NCBI GenBank assembly: GCA_012934845.2
Contig: WNNJ02002475.1
Location: 62,001-126,000, forward strand
Source: Pomphorhynchus laevis
Taxonomy: Eukaryota > Acanthocephala > Palaeacanthocephala > Echinorhynchida > Pomphorhynchidae
Direction of reading: 5' to 3'
DNA: 64,000 nucleotides
A program made the translations under genes and the position numbers. How positions within the stretch are numbered: position 1 is the stretch's first letter; each line of letters starts with the position of its first letter. A model generated the notes under the pieces. That model searched no databases. It was not told the DNA's origin and saw only the letters and a program-made list of their open reading frames with translations. Shown piece by piece: positions 12,399-24,590 of the stretch.

Positions 12399-12644
12399 TC
12401 CTTATTCTGATACAACGTCTGTTATTTATTAGTCAATTCATAAAAATGACTTTTATTTTAAATTTCAATTTTTTATTTTAACTTGATTTAAATTATAAAA
12501 AATCTAAAAACAATTATTAATTTTATTATTTAATTATTAAATTTTGATTTAGCATTATTATGTTTTGTTTATTTTATAATTATATTAAATACGTAGACTC
12601 AGTTAGCTGATTTAATATTGAATACAGTACATATAATATAAAAT

Positions 12645-12905
12645 ATATTATATGACAGCATAGCAGTTCCTCCTGTTGACTTCTAATTCTTATTCTGCTA
12701 CAACGTTTGTAATTTATTAGTCAATTTAATACAATTGACTTTTTTAATTTCATTCTAAATTTTAACTTGATATAAATTATAAAATCTTATAACCGTTATT
12801 TATTATTTATAATTATTTAATTACTTATTATTAAATTTTGATTTAGCATTATTATTTTAATTTTATAATTTGATTAAATACATAGACTCAGTTAGCTGAT
12901 TTCAT
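12645..12905 (+). mobile_element. Second, tandem Naiad-like PLE 3' fragment
   Basis: Begins inside the module (CATAGCAGTTCCTCC) and runs to the terminal CATAGACTCAGTTAGCTG. It lies directly behind the 12.3-kb copy in the same orientation. Confidence 0.65.
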
Positions 12906-13251
12906 ACGTTGTGTTTTATATTCCATATTTCAATTATTCGTTGTTATTTATTAATAGAAATAAAGTCTATTACTAATGAATGTACTCCATTAACCTATTT
13001 GACAAATGCTTATATACTCGGTTACTTCATATTAGTCGACGAATTTCAGGGCATTTAGGTATTTGTAAAACGTTCAATCAAATCTAGTTGCTAAAAGATT
13101 GCTGTTTCGTTGCGACATATTGTCGTAGCCACCACTGCGTGTACTTTTTTTTTAATTTTCAAGAAATACAAATACTACTATTTACTTGTCTCTAACGATA
13201 TAAAATATGTAACGTGTAAGACATTTTATTTTTGAATTATACAGGGCATAG

Positions 13252-13562
13252 TTTTGAGTACTGGATTTCTACTGTCTGCACTTGATACGTCAATTTTGCT
13301 TCCGCTCTCACTTAAAATGTGCAAATCAAGCTGTTCTGATGTATGTTCCAAGCAAAACGAAAGTGATTCATCAACATCTTCAGATGTAACGTATGGTAAA
13401 GGTATCGATTCCGATGATGAGTTTAACACGGGAAGTTGCTGTCTTGCAATCCAAACAAAGGCAGGGGCTCTGCAACTATCTAGGTGTCTCTCACACACTA
13501 TAATGGTCGGATGCTACAGCTATCAAATTTACTATTTGGCAAACAGACTGCGCGTCTTCTAG
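13252..13562 (+). CDS. Last exon of the unrecognised membrane protein
   Basis: The acceptor is taken as GGCATAG ending at 13251, because this keeps the frame with the exon ending at 10370; an acceptor six bases earlier would break it. The exon completes a hydrophobic stretch (VLSTGFLLSALDTSILLPLS), then a Cys-rich turn (KSSCSDVCSKQ), a Ser/Asp-rich cytoplasmic-looking stretch (NESDSSTSSDV, IDSDDEFN), and ends ANRLRVF-stop. Family not recognised. The opposite strand is also open over part of this length, so the coding call rests on the hydrophobic pattern and the splice phase. Confidence 0.45.
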
Positions 13563-16287
13563 ATGTCACGAAGATAAAGACGAAAATATTATAAAATTTC
13601 TATTTTGTCAGATTTTGGTTGTTGCTGTTGACGTGCGGAATTTGGTAGTGCTCTTGCATTTTCGTAAATCAATTGTTTACAAATCCAATTCACTGTCGTC
13701 ATTAAAATTAAGTAATTTTTAAAGTTCACTCAAGCTGTATTTGATCTATTATATTTCCTAAGTTTTTCATTAAAAAAAGAAAACTATAATGTTTTATTTT
13801 TAGCGTTCAAATTTTTCAAACAAATTCGCAAAAATGTTTGTCACCATAGTTAAATCCTTAATTGGCATATTTCTATTGCTATCTGGGTGATGATAATTAT
13901 TATCTATCATAATTCAACACCCGATAAGCAAATTGATTTATCTTTAGGATCTTGTATTAGCAGCTATTGACCAAGATCAATTCCAATTGTACATTGAACC
14001 CCTCTAGCATTGAGTTTCGTTGAAATCTTATAATCCCAAGATGACTTAAGATATGAAACATAACATCTCAAAAAGGCTTTTGACTGAGTAAAATGAATTG
14101 TAGCACATCAACATCATGTAATAGTGTGTAGTATGTTAAGATGCCAACAGATAAGAATCACGAATGACCTGAGCTATTTTTGTGTAGTAACCATTTAAAG
14201 AGAATCAAGTTTCTCAATACGCAGTGATTTATAGTTTATGTCAATTGATTGACTTTGGTAATAAATTAATTGGTAAATAATTGATTTATAATAAATTACC
14301 TGTAGAATTTAAATATGAATATATCTAAAAACAATATAGTAATTTAATAATTAAATATTTATAAGTATATATGGCAACCGTTAAATTAGTATTATCATAA
14401 TTACGGTTGCAGAAATAATAAAAATATTTATTAATTCATTTAAATATTTTTTATTTGTTAAAAAATTAAACACGTAAAACTGTTACTCGCTTTAATAATA
14501 AAAATTGCAAAATTCATACCAGCATGTAGTTTGCAACTTTGCCGAATTCAATTATTCGAATTCTGTATCAATATTTAATCATTTAGGAATGTCATTCCTC
14601 TAAATATAAAATTAAATAAATATAATTTAAAATTTATTCATACATGGATTTTTTTAGTATAGAACCTTCTGATATTTTTATAACTCAAATTTATTTAAAA
14701 GTATGGAAAATCAATATTTAGACAAATAAAAAGTGTTCTAATTCTATTTTTATATTATTTTTAGAATACTATAAAAATATAATCAAACAGAAATCATTAA
14801 ATATGAACATTAAAGTATTATTGAAACAAAATTTGAACTTCTAAGTCAAAAAAAGGCCCTCCCGTGGTCCGGATCAGAACGTACGAGCATTTTCATTCGT
14901 CTCAAGTTGCGAAGTTTATTTTAGTTTATACGGCCCCTCAAGTGCGAGCAGATTGCAAATATGGCTCTTGAAATGTCTAAGCTAGCCCATGCCAGCTGTA
15001 TATAATCAAAATTCATCAGATGAAATACTTTTGGCATGCTTTATGCTCTACTACTATGCTGGATTGGAGAGTAGGATATGAAACTTGATATCATAACAGT
15101 TTCTAATATTTCTAATTTTTGTGATAAATATTATCACAAAAAAGGCGGAAGTGCCATCTAGTATATGTTTCGGCTTTTATTCGTCGACCTGATATAGCAG
15201 CGAAGCAAATATAAATGTCAATAATGTACTTTTTGGAATAAAAATTCGCTAAATTTACATTACAATACAAAATACAATGTAAAATGACAAGTTATTTTGT
15301 ATTACATTTATAAATGCAGTTTTGTCCTGAAGTTAAAATTTACTCAACGTTCTTGTCAAATTGCATGTTTCTTTTAATAAAATAAATTTATTTGTACAAA
15401 CTTACGATATATTTGATTATTATATAATCATAGGAAACATCAAAAGATCAGGTAAACTTTAAACTTAAAAATACCTTTACGTTTGTTTTATAGTAGTAAT
15501 TCTTTCATTGTTTCCAAATTATTTTTAATAAAGAGCGTTGCCTCAGTTTTCTTTCGATTGATTTTTTTCAGAATTTAAGCAAATGTCTTGCCCAACGTTT
15601 CAGTGTAATTTATCTTATGTAAGCAAATTTCACAGCACAATAATCTGAATATATGACGACCGCATCTATATTCTAAAATTTAATTTTTTACGCAAAATAT
15701 AGGTGTATTGTACTCTCGAAATCTTACAATTTTAATCGGAAGTTGTTTGTGATATTTCTCGTTTAGAAAATTGGTAATACTTTGATCGTTTTTCCTAGAA
15801 GTAAAATAACAAATGCACTGGATAGCTTTAATTTTAAATTTAAAAAGAACCCAAACATCAGAAATGTTGTAGTATAATCAATAACGCTACATGATATTTT
15901 AGTATTGTGATTATAACAAAATTTTAACAACGTGTTAATCAATTTGAATACAACTTACATCCCTAATCTACATATCTATAATCGAGTATGAATTATTTTG
16001 TGAAATGTGAAAATAAAATATCTCGGTTTTTTTAAAAAGCCTTATTATTCTTTCCTTGAAATTTCAATATACAATTTTAATTTTAATATATACGAATTAA
16101 ATCTTATTACAGATTAAGGTTGTAGTAGATGATTAAGGTTGTAGTAGCTTTCCTAAATTTGTAAACATCTATGCTTTGTTCCAAATGATTGTCATTGTAC
16201 GTTCTATATTCCGATAAGTGCCTCACTTTTTAGAGAAAGTTCTGATAAAACAGTGATTTACAAAATCACTGATTTCATTTAATTAAT
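13563..16287. other. No gene; scattered old PLE scraps
   Basis: AT-rich. Fragments at about 14755-14845 and 15050-15115 resemble the Naiad-like RT end and its 3' module (ACTTGATATCATAACAG). A GC-richer patch at 14860-15000 is unidentified. Confidence 0.4.
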
Positions 16288-16599
16288 CAATTTTGCTAGA
16301 TCACACAATGTGATTTCGCAGTAGAAACCAGCTACGGTAACATTCCTTCATTACTTTCAACTCCATACACCTTTACTCACAACATGACATATTTTGGCCC
16401 GACATTGGTATTGTTTCGTCCGCTACTGTCGTGCAACGACTGGTACACCCGGACTCATCAGAATGCTGTGTACCGCTGTACTATCTGTCTTAAGCTTATT
16501 TGAACATTCAGATTTGAACCTAAATTCTTTCGAATAGGCTAACCATCCAGTACGGCTGAAAATTTCCATGAAATCATTTTGTGTGATCTGGCAAAATTG
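16288..16599. mobile_element. MITE-like element with 21-bp terminal inverted repeats
   Basis: The left end 16288-16308 and right end 16579-16599 are inverted copies with one mismatch, beginning CAATTTTGC and containing AGATCACACAA. Similarity continues weakly inward (TGATTTC). The 312-bp interior is GC-richer than its flanks and has no open frame. No clear target duplication was found, so the superfamily is not assigned. Confidence 0.6.
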
Positions 16600-17559
16600 C
16601 CAATATATACAAAATAAGCAGTTGACTTTATTCTTTCATTTTTAATTGTATTTTATTGCTTGTTGATTATTTTTTTGATTAGAAATTTTGAAAATTTAAT
16701 AATTTAAAATTTCTTTTTTAGCCCATTATCACACTTTTTCTTTATATAAACACATAAATCTGTTTATCTGGCTTGATTAATATTGTATATTTAGTCCAGA
16801 GCATTACTAAATTAATATTGATTTAATAAATTTGAATGAAGTTTATAATTACATTTGCATTAAAATTTCAGGATTTACAAGGGTAATTCATCAACTTGTT
16901 TTAGCTATTTTTTAATTCAATACAACGAACATCGAAAATAAACTGTTCTTTTAATAAATAATAAATAAATTTTTTATTTTAAGAAAAAATAATACATTTT
17001 CGGAAACTGTTATTTTGCGAATAAAGTGTGTCAGCAATATTTTTAGATGAAACTACTAAATTAGAAAAAAATCAACTAAGTTGTACCTTTCTATTATTAT
17101 TTAAGTTTAATGTGAAATAAACAATGGTTTTATAACAATATTTAAGAAATCAGTCAATTTGATCAAACGATATTTTATAAGATATACCACTGCTGAGGAT
17201 GATTTAAACTATTTAGACATTAAACTATTTAGTGATAAAAGTATAAAACATCTATGGTTATATACAAATATAAGGGAAGATTGTATTTGTGTGTTATCTG
17301 GTTAGTATAATTCACAATACGTTTACCAATACGGGATTCTGAACTAATATTAATATTTTACGCATCGAACAAAGATGCATCATTTATAGAATGACCGAGT
17401 TCAATTATAATGTCTTAATAAATAACATATTGTTTTCTCTAATATCCGTAAAAATATTGCAACTGAAACAATACAAATTTTACGCTGAACGCTTACTTGT
17501 CTATTTAACATTGCCATCTGTTATTCAATCTGTATATAAAGATTATATCATATTTATCG
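16600..17559. other. No gene seen
   Basis: AT-rich sequence. A 75-codon open frame at 17391-17618 runs into the next insertion and has no recognisable product. Confidence 0.4.
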
Positions 17560-18239
17560 ATGTTAATACTACTGGTGACGTAATATTAACAAGAAAGAAT
17601 TTTAATACAACTTTTTAAATTATCACGATCAGGAAAGTATAAACCTGCACGCTTTTTTACAATCTTCGTCGGGACGCTTAACTCGGAATGCGCCTACCAC
17701 AGACGCCCAGCCTGCAATGAGGCGTTTCGACCTTAGTCTACTCATCACTACAGGTGGTCTCATCAGTGTGGCCCTGTAGCTACACAACTTCGACAGTACT
17801 TAATCCTCAGTAAACCTCTGAAAAGAATTCACTGAGTGTACGCTTCTCCACAGATGACTAGCCTTACATCTGGTATGGTTTGTGTGAGCAGTTGCTTCAA
17901 GGATAGCACGTGTGCTATCGTTCCTTCCTTCATCAGCTTACTAAGGTTGCTGAGAAAGCAACACGCCTGAATACATCTGAAGCACAGTACACTAACAAAA
18001 GATCTCTAGCTACAAAGCACGAGCAAAGCTCTAGCGCAGATGCTAACATTCGTCACTCCACATATAGTGGTTAAATGAATTGAAAACTACTGGTGACGTT
18101 ATATTAATAAGAAAGAATTTCAATACAACTTTTGTAATTAGCAGGATCAGAAACGTATAAATCTACATGCTTTTTGTACAATCTTCATCGGAAAGCTTCA
18201 CTTGAAATTCGCCTATCGCAGACGCCAATGTTAATACTA
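17560..18239 (-). mobile_element. Retrozyme-like insertion: partial dimer with hammerhead, 12-bp TSD
   Basis: An identical 12-mer, ATGTTAATACTA, flanks the insertion at 17560-17571 and 18228-18239. Inside, bases 17568-17707 and 18086-18226 are diverged direct copies about 518 bases apart, so the element is about 1.3 monomers. Read on the - strand it starts six bases before a hammerhead cleavage site, runs through one monomer to a complete hammerhead at 17771-17697, and continues into the partial second unit. No protein is encoded. This matches the layout of non-autonomous hammerhead retrozymes. Confidence 0.75.
17697..17771 (-). ncRNA. Type I hammerhead ribozyme
   Basis: On the - strand all core positions are present. 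Helix I is CCACA (17771-17767) with UGUGG (17701-17697). CUGAUGA occupies 17766-17760. Helix II is GACC (17759-17756) with GGUC (17732-17729) around a 23-nt loop. GAAA is 17728-17725. Helix III is CGCC (17724-17721) with GGCG (17707-17704) around a 13-nt loop, extended by the A-U pair next to the site. The cleavage triplet is GUC, with the cut after 17702. No core residue is missing. Confidence 0.85.
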
Positions 18240-18299
18240 TCTGCAGTTAATACTTTGCAGAGTATATAACATTAATGACATATTTCGATTTATTTTTAG

Positions 18300-20230
18300 A
18301 AATTTTAATTATACCATACGTATTGTTAGCTCAGGTCTTTGTACCGAGAAAATGACTCAATTTAAACTTCTAAAATACAATCTTCACCTCAAAAGGCAAA
18401 ACCAGAATATCATGAACATATTCTTGCAGATAGAACGCCGTTCTGTAACGTGACGATCTCTTTTCTCTTGTCTTTTCACGTGGGCCCTTGTTAATTTCCT
18501 CAATTTCCTCGTTAATCATTCATTTAATAGTTTCGTTGAGCTACCTTTGGCCTCGTATATGGATCGTCTACCATTATCATCGTTGACTGTTTATCGTCCA
18601 TTAGTCTCATTGACTGTTCCTTTGCACTCGTTGATTGGGTCAATGTTATTAATAACTGTCTGTGACTCTATTTTTTCGCGTGTTGTTGACATGTGATTAC
18701 TATCGTTGGTTATTGATTGATTCGATAAATCCAACTTTCCATACTGTAAGTTATGTTCCTGATTTTGCATATTTTGTCGAGGAAGTGTAGGACCTGATGT
18801 TGCCATCGATATTCGTTGGTATGACGATAGATACTTTGTAGATATATGTTTTACAGTCATTGGACAAGCGTACTCGAGCGTAGTTTAGGTTTGCATGGAC
18901 AAGTTCAGCTGATTCAACGGGCATTCGGATTTGCTGGATCGATTTAGGCGTTTGGCTAGAATGTGTCCAGGTTGTAACAACCATTCCGGTAGATGGATTC
19001 CGCTTTGAGATCGACGCTTAAAAATAACTAATCTTTCGCGAGATATTGCATCTGTAACAGTGTTAAATAATGCCTATGATGTAGATGGCGTCGGCTTAAA
19101 CACTTCCAATTTTGCAAACCACACTTTGGCTATGAATGCGCGGTTCTATAACCTTCCTAACTATCCCATTATACCGTTCAATTTTTCCGTTATTGGCAGG
19201 GTTATGCGGGGATGAGTGTGTAAGAGCTATTTAATTCGAGGTAATCGTCGGAATTCTTCAGAGGTAAATGAAGATGTATTTGTCAGTGTGTACAGTACTA
19301 GGACAACCGCAAATCGCGAAAAGTTGCTTTTATCAGAGATAAAGTAATCCAATTACTTGATATTTGAAGTACCGAATATGCTCTTTGTTTACTTAAATGA
19401 AATGCCATACTTGTTACATGTGTTTGAGAAGTGGGCCTTTAACTCGTCTTGACAATCTTTTGCTCTGATTACGACGTCGTCCAGGTATGACTGTGTCTTC
19501 CAAATTTTTGGTGTCAATTGTATGCATAATTATACGTCGAAACGTTGCGAAGGGAAGTTAGGCCCAAAGGAAGTCGTTTGAATTGGAATAATTGCAAATT
19601 CGCTTCAAAATCTATGTAATTGCGTTCGTCATACCGAAGCGGTATTTGATAATACGCATTTTTTAGGTCGAATCGACTAAACACCCTACACGATGACAAT
19701 CGATGAATTAGATCGTCAATCCGAGGTAACATGAGCTAATCCAGGAAGGTGAATTGGCTAATAGTAGAAGAGTAATCGATACCCATTATTTTATTTTTAA
19801 ACAAATTTCTCACGACGACTACTTGGGCACGCTATGGATATTTGCTTGGTTTAATAATATCATCTTGAAGTAGCTTGTTTACTTTAGTTTTAATAAAATC
19901 GTACTGTGGATTTCGGTGTCGTAATTCTAAAAAGATCAAATACATCTGGTGATACGTAGTTACAGTAGCTGGTGCTTGGCTGCATCAGTCCCCGACTCGA
20001 CTGTCGATAGAAACGCCGTAAAACGTTGATACCAGCGACGCCAGATCTTTTAGAAATTTTATTGGCCCGATAATGAATCGAAAATGTTGGGTTTTAGCAG
20101 CCGATCCATTTGTATTAAACAATGTTTGAATAAATTGTACCGAGAAAACAACGGCTTTATTTAAAATCTAAAATACATAACCATATATCATAACAGTTTT
20201 GAGACCTGAAATTAACAATTAGATCCAACT
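18300..20230 (-). mobile_element. Ty3/gypsy LTR retrotransposon fossil
   Basis: On the - strand a reverse transcriptase segment (19514-19732, FSRFDLKNAYYQIPLR) is followed by an integrase segment near 19060-19250 (NPANNGKIERYNG). A TTGTACCGAGAAAA motif near both outer ends may be what is left of terminal repeats. The copy is old, internally deleted and carries many breaks. Confidence 0.7.
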
Positions 20231-23214
20231 GCACACTGGATAAAATATGCTTCCGTAATTATTATATTGAAATATTAATGCCGAATTTTCATTAACAATT
20301 ATATATAAACCATTTTGATCATGTAAAAGTGTAAATCATTAATTGTGTACAACTTTCAATTTTGATTATACGAAAATTATATTCCGAGTCTACACAAATT
20401 AAAACGTCACGAACGAAAATATGTATATGCAAAAAGTTTATAATCAACAATATGTCGGGAATAACTACCCTGTGCTTAGTGTGCAACTCCACAAATTATT
20501 AAAATAAACGATATTATAATGTAAAAATTAAATATATATGTCATAAATGACGATATCGTAGGTATATCATGCCACATATTTTTGGGCAAAGTAATGTTTA
20601 TAAATACTTTGTATGTGCAATTTTGATGTTGAGTAAGAAACATTAAATTTGCAATAAAACAATATAAAGTGGTCATGGTATCAGGAAATAACAAAGTCAA
20701 TAGATCAATAATACCATTTTGGATTAGTCTTAATTTATATTCTTATGAGAAATATTCTAACTATTAACAGTCAGACGATGCACTCTTTTCGGTTAATCAC
20801 CCCCATTTTTTGATTAATAACTTCTATTGGCTAATTCCTTTTTAAGATTAATAACCAATTTCGGTTAGTAACCGTATTCATTAACCATTTTCAGTTAATG
20901 TTCTATTTAACATTTGTCTTTACTATATAATGATGTTAACACGTATTGGTTTTTGTTTCCTAAATCAGAAAACAAATCAACTTTATTAGTAAATTTTCGT
21001 TAATGCAATTGGCTTCTTCAGGCAAAAGGTTTTGTTTAAAGAGGCTAATTGCATTGGGAAACAAACAAAAAAGTTGATTTGTTTTTCGATTATCTGAAAA
21101 AAAAGCAAAGACATTATCAAATTTACTCCCAAAGTAACCCTACGCGATCAGGTAATCAAGATAATGTTAATAATTACAATGCTAAAAATGTTTAATTTCA
21201 AAATTAAATAATATTTAATTAAATTAGTAATAAATAAATTAATAAGTTTAATATAATAATTTTAATTATGAAATTATGAAAATTTCGAAAATGACATATA
21301 TACCCTTAATGTTTGTATTAAGCCTTTAAGAATAATTCACTCTATTAAGCCTTTAAGAATCAATTCTATTAAGCCTTTAAGAATAAATTCGAATGATGAG
21401 CATATAATCTAATAATTATTAATTGATTTGTACAGAGCTATTAGCAACGTAAGTTTTTTATTTGTCATCTACTAAAATACCGCACCCTTGTGTTCTGTTT
21501 AGAATAAATTATATTATTTAATCCTATATAATAAATTTAGTTCTGTCTGAAATAAAACCAAGAAGAGTATTCACATGCCAAAATACTTCCAAAGTTAGAA
21601 ATTGTATTAACTCATTTAAGAAATATTCCTAATATTATTCCTGGATCACGGAGGATAACCATCGAGATTACTTTATCAATAATAGCATGTCATTAGGCTA
21701 GATTTTTGTCTGGATATACTTTAAATACTTTAAAATAAAATATTTAAGCATACATATTTGCTACAAAAAAAGATTTAAAGAGGGTATCATAATAAATAAA
21801 AAAACTTACAAATACCCAACAAGGAGATTATCGCCAGCAAAACTGCTATCCTATAAGAATCTGAATTTTTCATAGGATTCATTTCTATATTGTAAGTATA
21901 TAAAATTTACTTATAAAGCAATGCTTTTCTACTTTTCTTAATTTCAGTATACGTCTATATAGCTATATACACGTTTATTAAATCGCAACTACTCATTCTT
22001 GCTATGAAATTTTTGTGCTGTTATAAAAGAGTTAATTACTACGGTAATTTATATTATTTCAATCATTAAGTTTCGTTGTTGTCTAAGCGAAAGAACAAAT
22101 TTTGGATTATTTTTCTTAACATCGTGATAGTACATAGCGATTAAGCCATATTACCCTTTTTAATATATTGATTTTATTTGATATGCAAGGTAAAATTATA
22201 TTATTCTATTATAACGCGACTGCATCTATTTTGCAAAATGATAAAAGCCGAGCAGAGAAAACAAATAAAACATTTAATAATATTTGACTGGCACGATCAG
22301 CATCGAAGTTGAGGCAATACAGTAATCAACAAGACCGCAAATAATCATGTAGATAAATTTATTAACTGCTTTACATTTCGGTGATATGCAACAAAAACAT
22401 ACGTAAATACAAATAATAATAATAAGAAATATGTTTTATGAAAGGTAGAAACAAAAGTAAAAAAATAAAGAAATGGAAAGAAATAAAATTACAGATGCAA
22501 TATTCAAAATGTCTGTTTTGTTGTTTTCGAATAGTTTGTCTTGACATAAATACTGATTTAAACTGCTGTTTCTTAAAATTCGCAATTAAATCAATGTAAT
22601 GCCTTTTATTGTTCATCTTTGGATAATATGATAATGATCATTCTTTTAGTATTTGCTTTATACCAATGTCTTCTTAATTTGAGCATTTCACATATACAAA
22701 ATACGGTTTGAAGAATTAAGAAATACTGTAATCAATTTGCGTTTTTCTAAGCTATTGAATATTCAATTATCACATTCACTTTCATATATCAAAGAATATT
22801 GAATATTCATTCGATAAGTTCATACCACATGTAATATAATATTCTTTATTATTCGATATATGATATCATATATAATTATTTATTTAAAAATTGTATGATT
22901 TTAGCTACATTCCGCAACTTCGAAAATTTGTATTAATGAATTTTACTTTGACTTATCTCGAATTGTTCCATTTCCATTAATAACAATGGAGTATGCTTAC
23001 ACAATAAAATTTAAAAATGTATAATTACATTAAAAATGTAATTATATAATGTATTAAATTATAATTTAATTTTTCATTATATAATTATATAATGTATTAT
23101 ATTCTAATTTATAATGTATTAAATTACATTAAAAATGTAATTTAATCTATAGATTTTTCATAATTCAGATTTTTCATAACCCAGTATTTTTATAAACAAA
23201 TTAATAGACAATAT
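20231..23214. other. No gene; two small repeat structures
   Basis: An imperfect hairpin of about 150 bp spans 20965-21105, with arms sharing AACAAATCAACTTT and AATGCAATT. Three tandem copies of a ~21-bp unit, ATTAAGCCTTTAAGAAT plus spacer, lie at 21317-21390. The rest is AT-rich with no supported coding region. AT-rich inverted runs occur around 23015-23150. Confidence 0.5.
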
Positions 23215-23545
23215 ACTATATATTATGATAAATATTAGAAATCATCAGAAAGAACTGATGTGTTATCAGACTCTGGCATATGTTCCTCAACCCAAAATAG
23301 CAGCGGGCATACGTTGACAAACTATATTTTACATTTTTTTGTTTTATTTTTATATTGCTCTAGTTTAAAATAAATCAATTAAATTATTTAAATGATTTTA
23401 AGAAAGCCAATATCGTTAAATATTATAGCAATTCATAAAATTATTAATAATTTAATATATTATAATTAATATTATACGGTATGCATGAATGATAATGCAA
23501 AAATATGTTTCTTGTAAATGTAAATATTATCTTTATGATATAAGC
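23215..23545 (-). mobile_element. Old Naiad-like PLE copy
   Basis: The reverse strand follows the RT C-terminal coding sequence, then GCTGCTATTTTGGG, CTGATAACACATCAG and TTCTGATGA of the 3' module. It is diverged and non-coding now. Confidence 0.65.
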
Positions 23546-23589
23546 GTGTATTCAATATATCGGAGTTCATTTTGTAGTTCAATATTACA

Positions 23590-23830
23590 GTTCATTTGGC
23601 TAATCAGGCTCGCTGAGCTTTCCATTCGCCAAGGTTGTTCAGTTTGGAATCCCAGCATTATTAGTTTGAAAGCAGAATAACATGTGAATAGGTGTTAATA
23701 CTAAGCTCAAATGAAGCAAGCTCTCTATGATGAGGCATTTCGTGCTCATATGGCTAAAGTTACTGACGATGGTAACAATCAAGAGCTTGAGCACTGATAA
23801 TTCACATCTGCGGGTTTAAGTATCTATCAG
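23590..23830 (+). mobile_element. Possible tRNA-derived SINE
   Basis: TGGCTAATCAGG (23597) and GTTTGGAATCC (23642) sit at roughly the positions of A- and B-box promoters. No cloverleaf closes. Weak call. Confidence 0.25.
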
Positions 23831-24164
23831 CAAGATTGAAAAAAATGATTTAGATTGGCAACGAAATGAAATGACGTAAATGCTTAGTTCAAAATTGCCT
23901 TGATTTAACACTGTTAGTACAATGGTATTCAAAAATGGCGAGCAAATTAAAACATTCTCTCTATTTTGCTCTTATTTAATAACTAATATTGATGAAAATA
24001 CTGATACATCATTAACACGATTAATTAATTAACTTTATAATTATTATATTATTATATAACATAATAATATTATTAATATAATCAATTTAAATTGATGATA
24101 TTTATTAATAATTATTTAGTTTATTAATAAATTTAATTACTTATATTTGATATATATAATATAT

Positions 24165-24390
24165 ATTTTATAATTAAGAGTTTAAATTTATCTCTTATAA
24201 TATTTTGATGACTAATATATTTTACAATTTCTTAGTTGGCTTATTATTATAATACTCTAGTTTAAAATATGTATCTATTAAATTATTTAAACGATTTTGA
24301 AGAAAGCCAATATCATTACATATTGTTGCAATTCTTAAAATTTCATTATTTAATGTATTATATTTATTTTTTTTGTATGCAATTTTATAT
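24165..24390 (-). mobile_element. Naiad-like PLE coding fragment
   Basis: The reverse strand encodes the decayed equivalent of NNEILRIATICNDIGF and the following thumb segment. Most of the 3' module is missing. Confidence 0.6.
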
Positions 24391-24414
24391 TATTCAGAAT
24401 TAGTTATTGTGTTA

Positions 24415-24590
24415 ATTTATCAGTCTGCTTCATCATCGGGTGCCCCAACGTCTTTCGACAACGCGACCTTGTGGCTTTGATGTGTGCTTACAGAGAAGTC
24501 AATAGAGAGTGCATGATCGAGGTTTGAACCCCGTACATAGAGTTTGCAGTGCACACGCCTCCACCATTCGGCCACGCGTGGCTAATTTAT
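24415..24590 (-). mobile_element. tRNA-derived SINE
   Basis: On the - strand TGGCCGAATGGTGGAGG (24574-24558) fits an A box with a Leu/Ser-type D loop. GGGTTCAAACCTCG (near 24534-24520) fits a B box at suitable distance. The acceptor stem does not close, so it is a SINE or tRNA-like remnant, not a tRNA gene. Confidence 0.5.

Larger units (their letters stand above)
11905..12616 (+). mobile_element. Naiad-like PLE, intact RT C-terminus and 3' end
   Basis: Best-preserved 3' part of the family. The coding segment is followed by the structured module at 12322-12398, the AT-rich tail and the terminal TACGTAGACTCAGTTAGCTG. It is 5'-truncated within the RT. Confidence 0.8.
10371..13251. other. Intron carrying Naiad-like PLE copies
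   Basis: Lies between the two membrane-protein exons. It is unremarkable AT-rich DNA to 11.53 kb, followed by a cluster of PLE fragments to 12.9 kb. Confidence 0.5.

Noticed and set aside
17391-17618. 75-codon open frame
   Set aside because: No recognisable protein, and it runs across the left border of the retrozyme-like insertion.
24520-24590. tRNA gene
   Set aside because: A- and B-box-like words are present on the - strand, but the acceptor stem does not pair and no anticodon arm closes; kept as a SINE.
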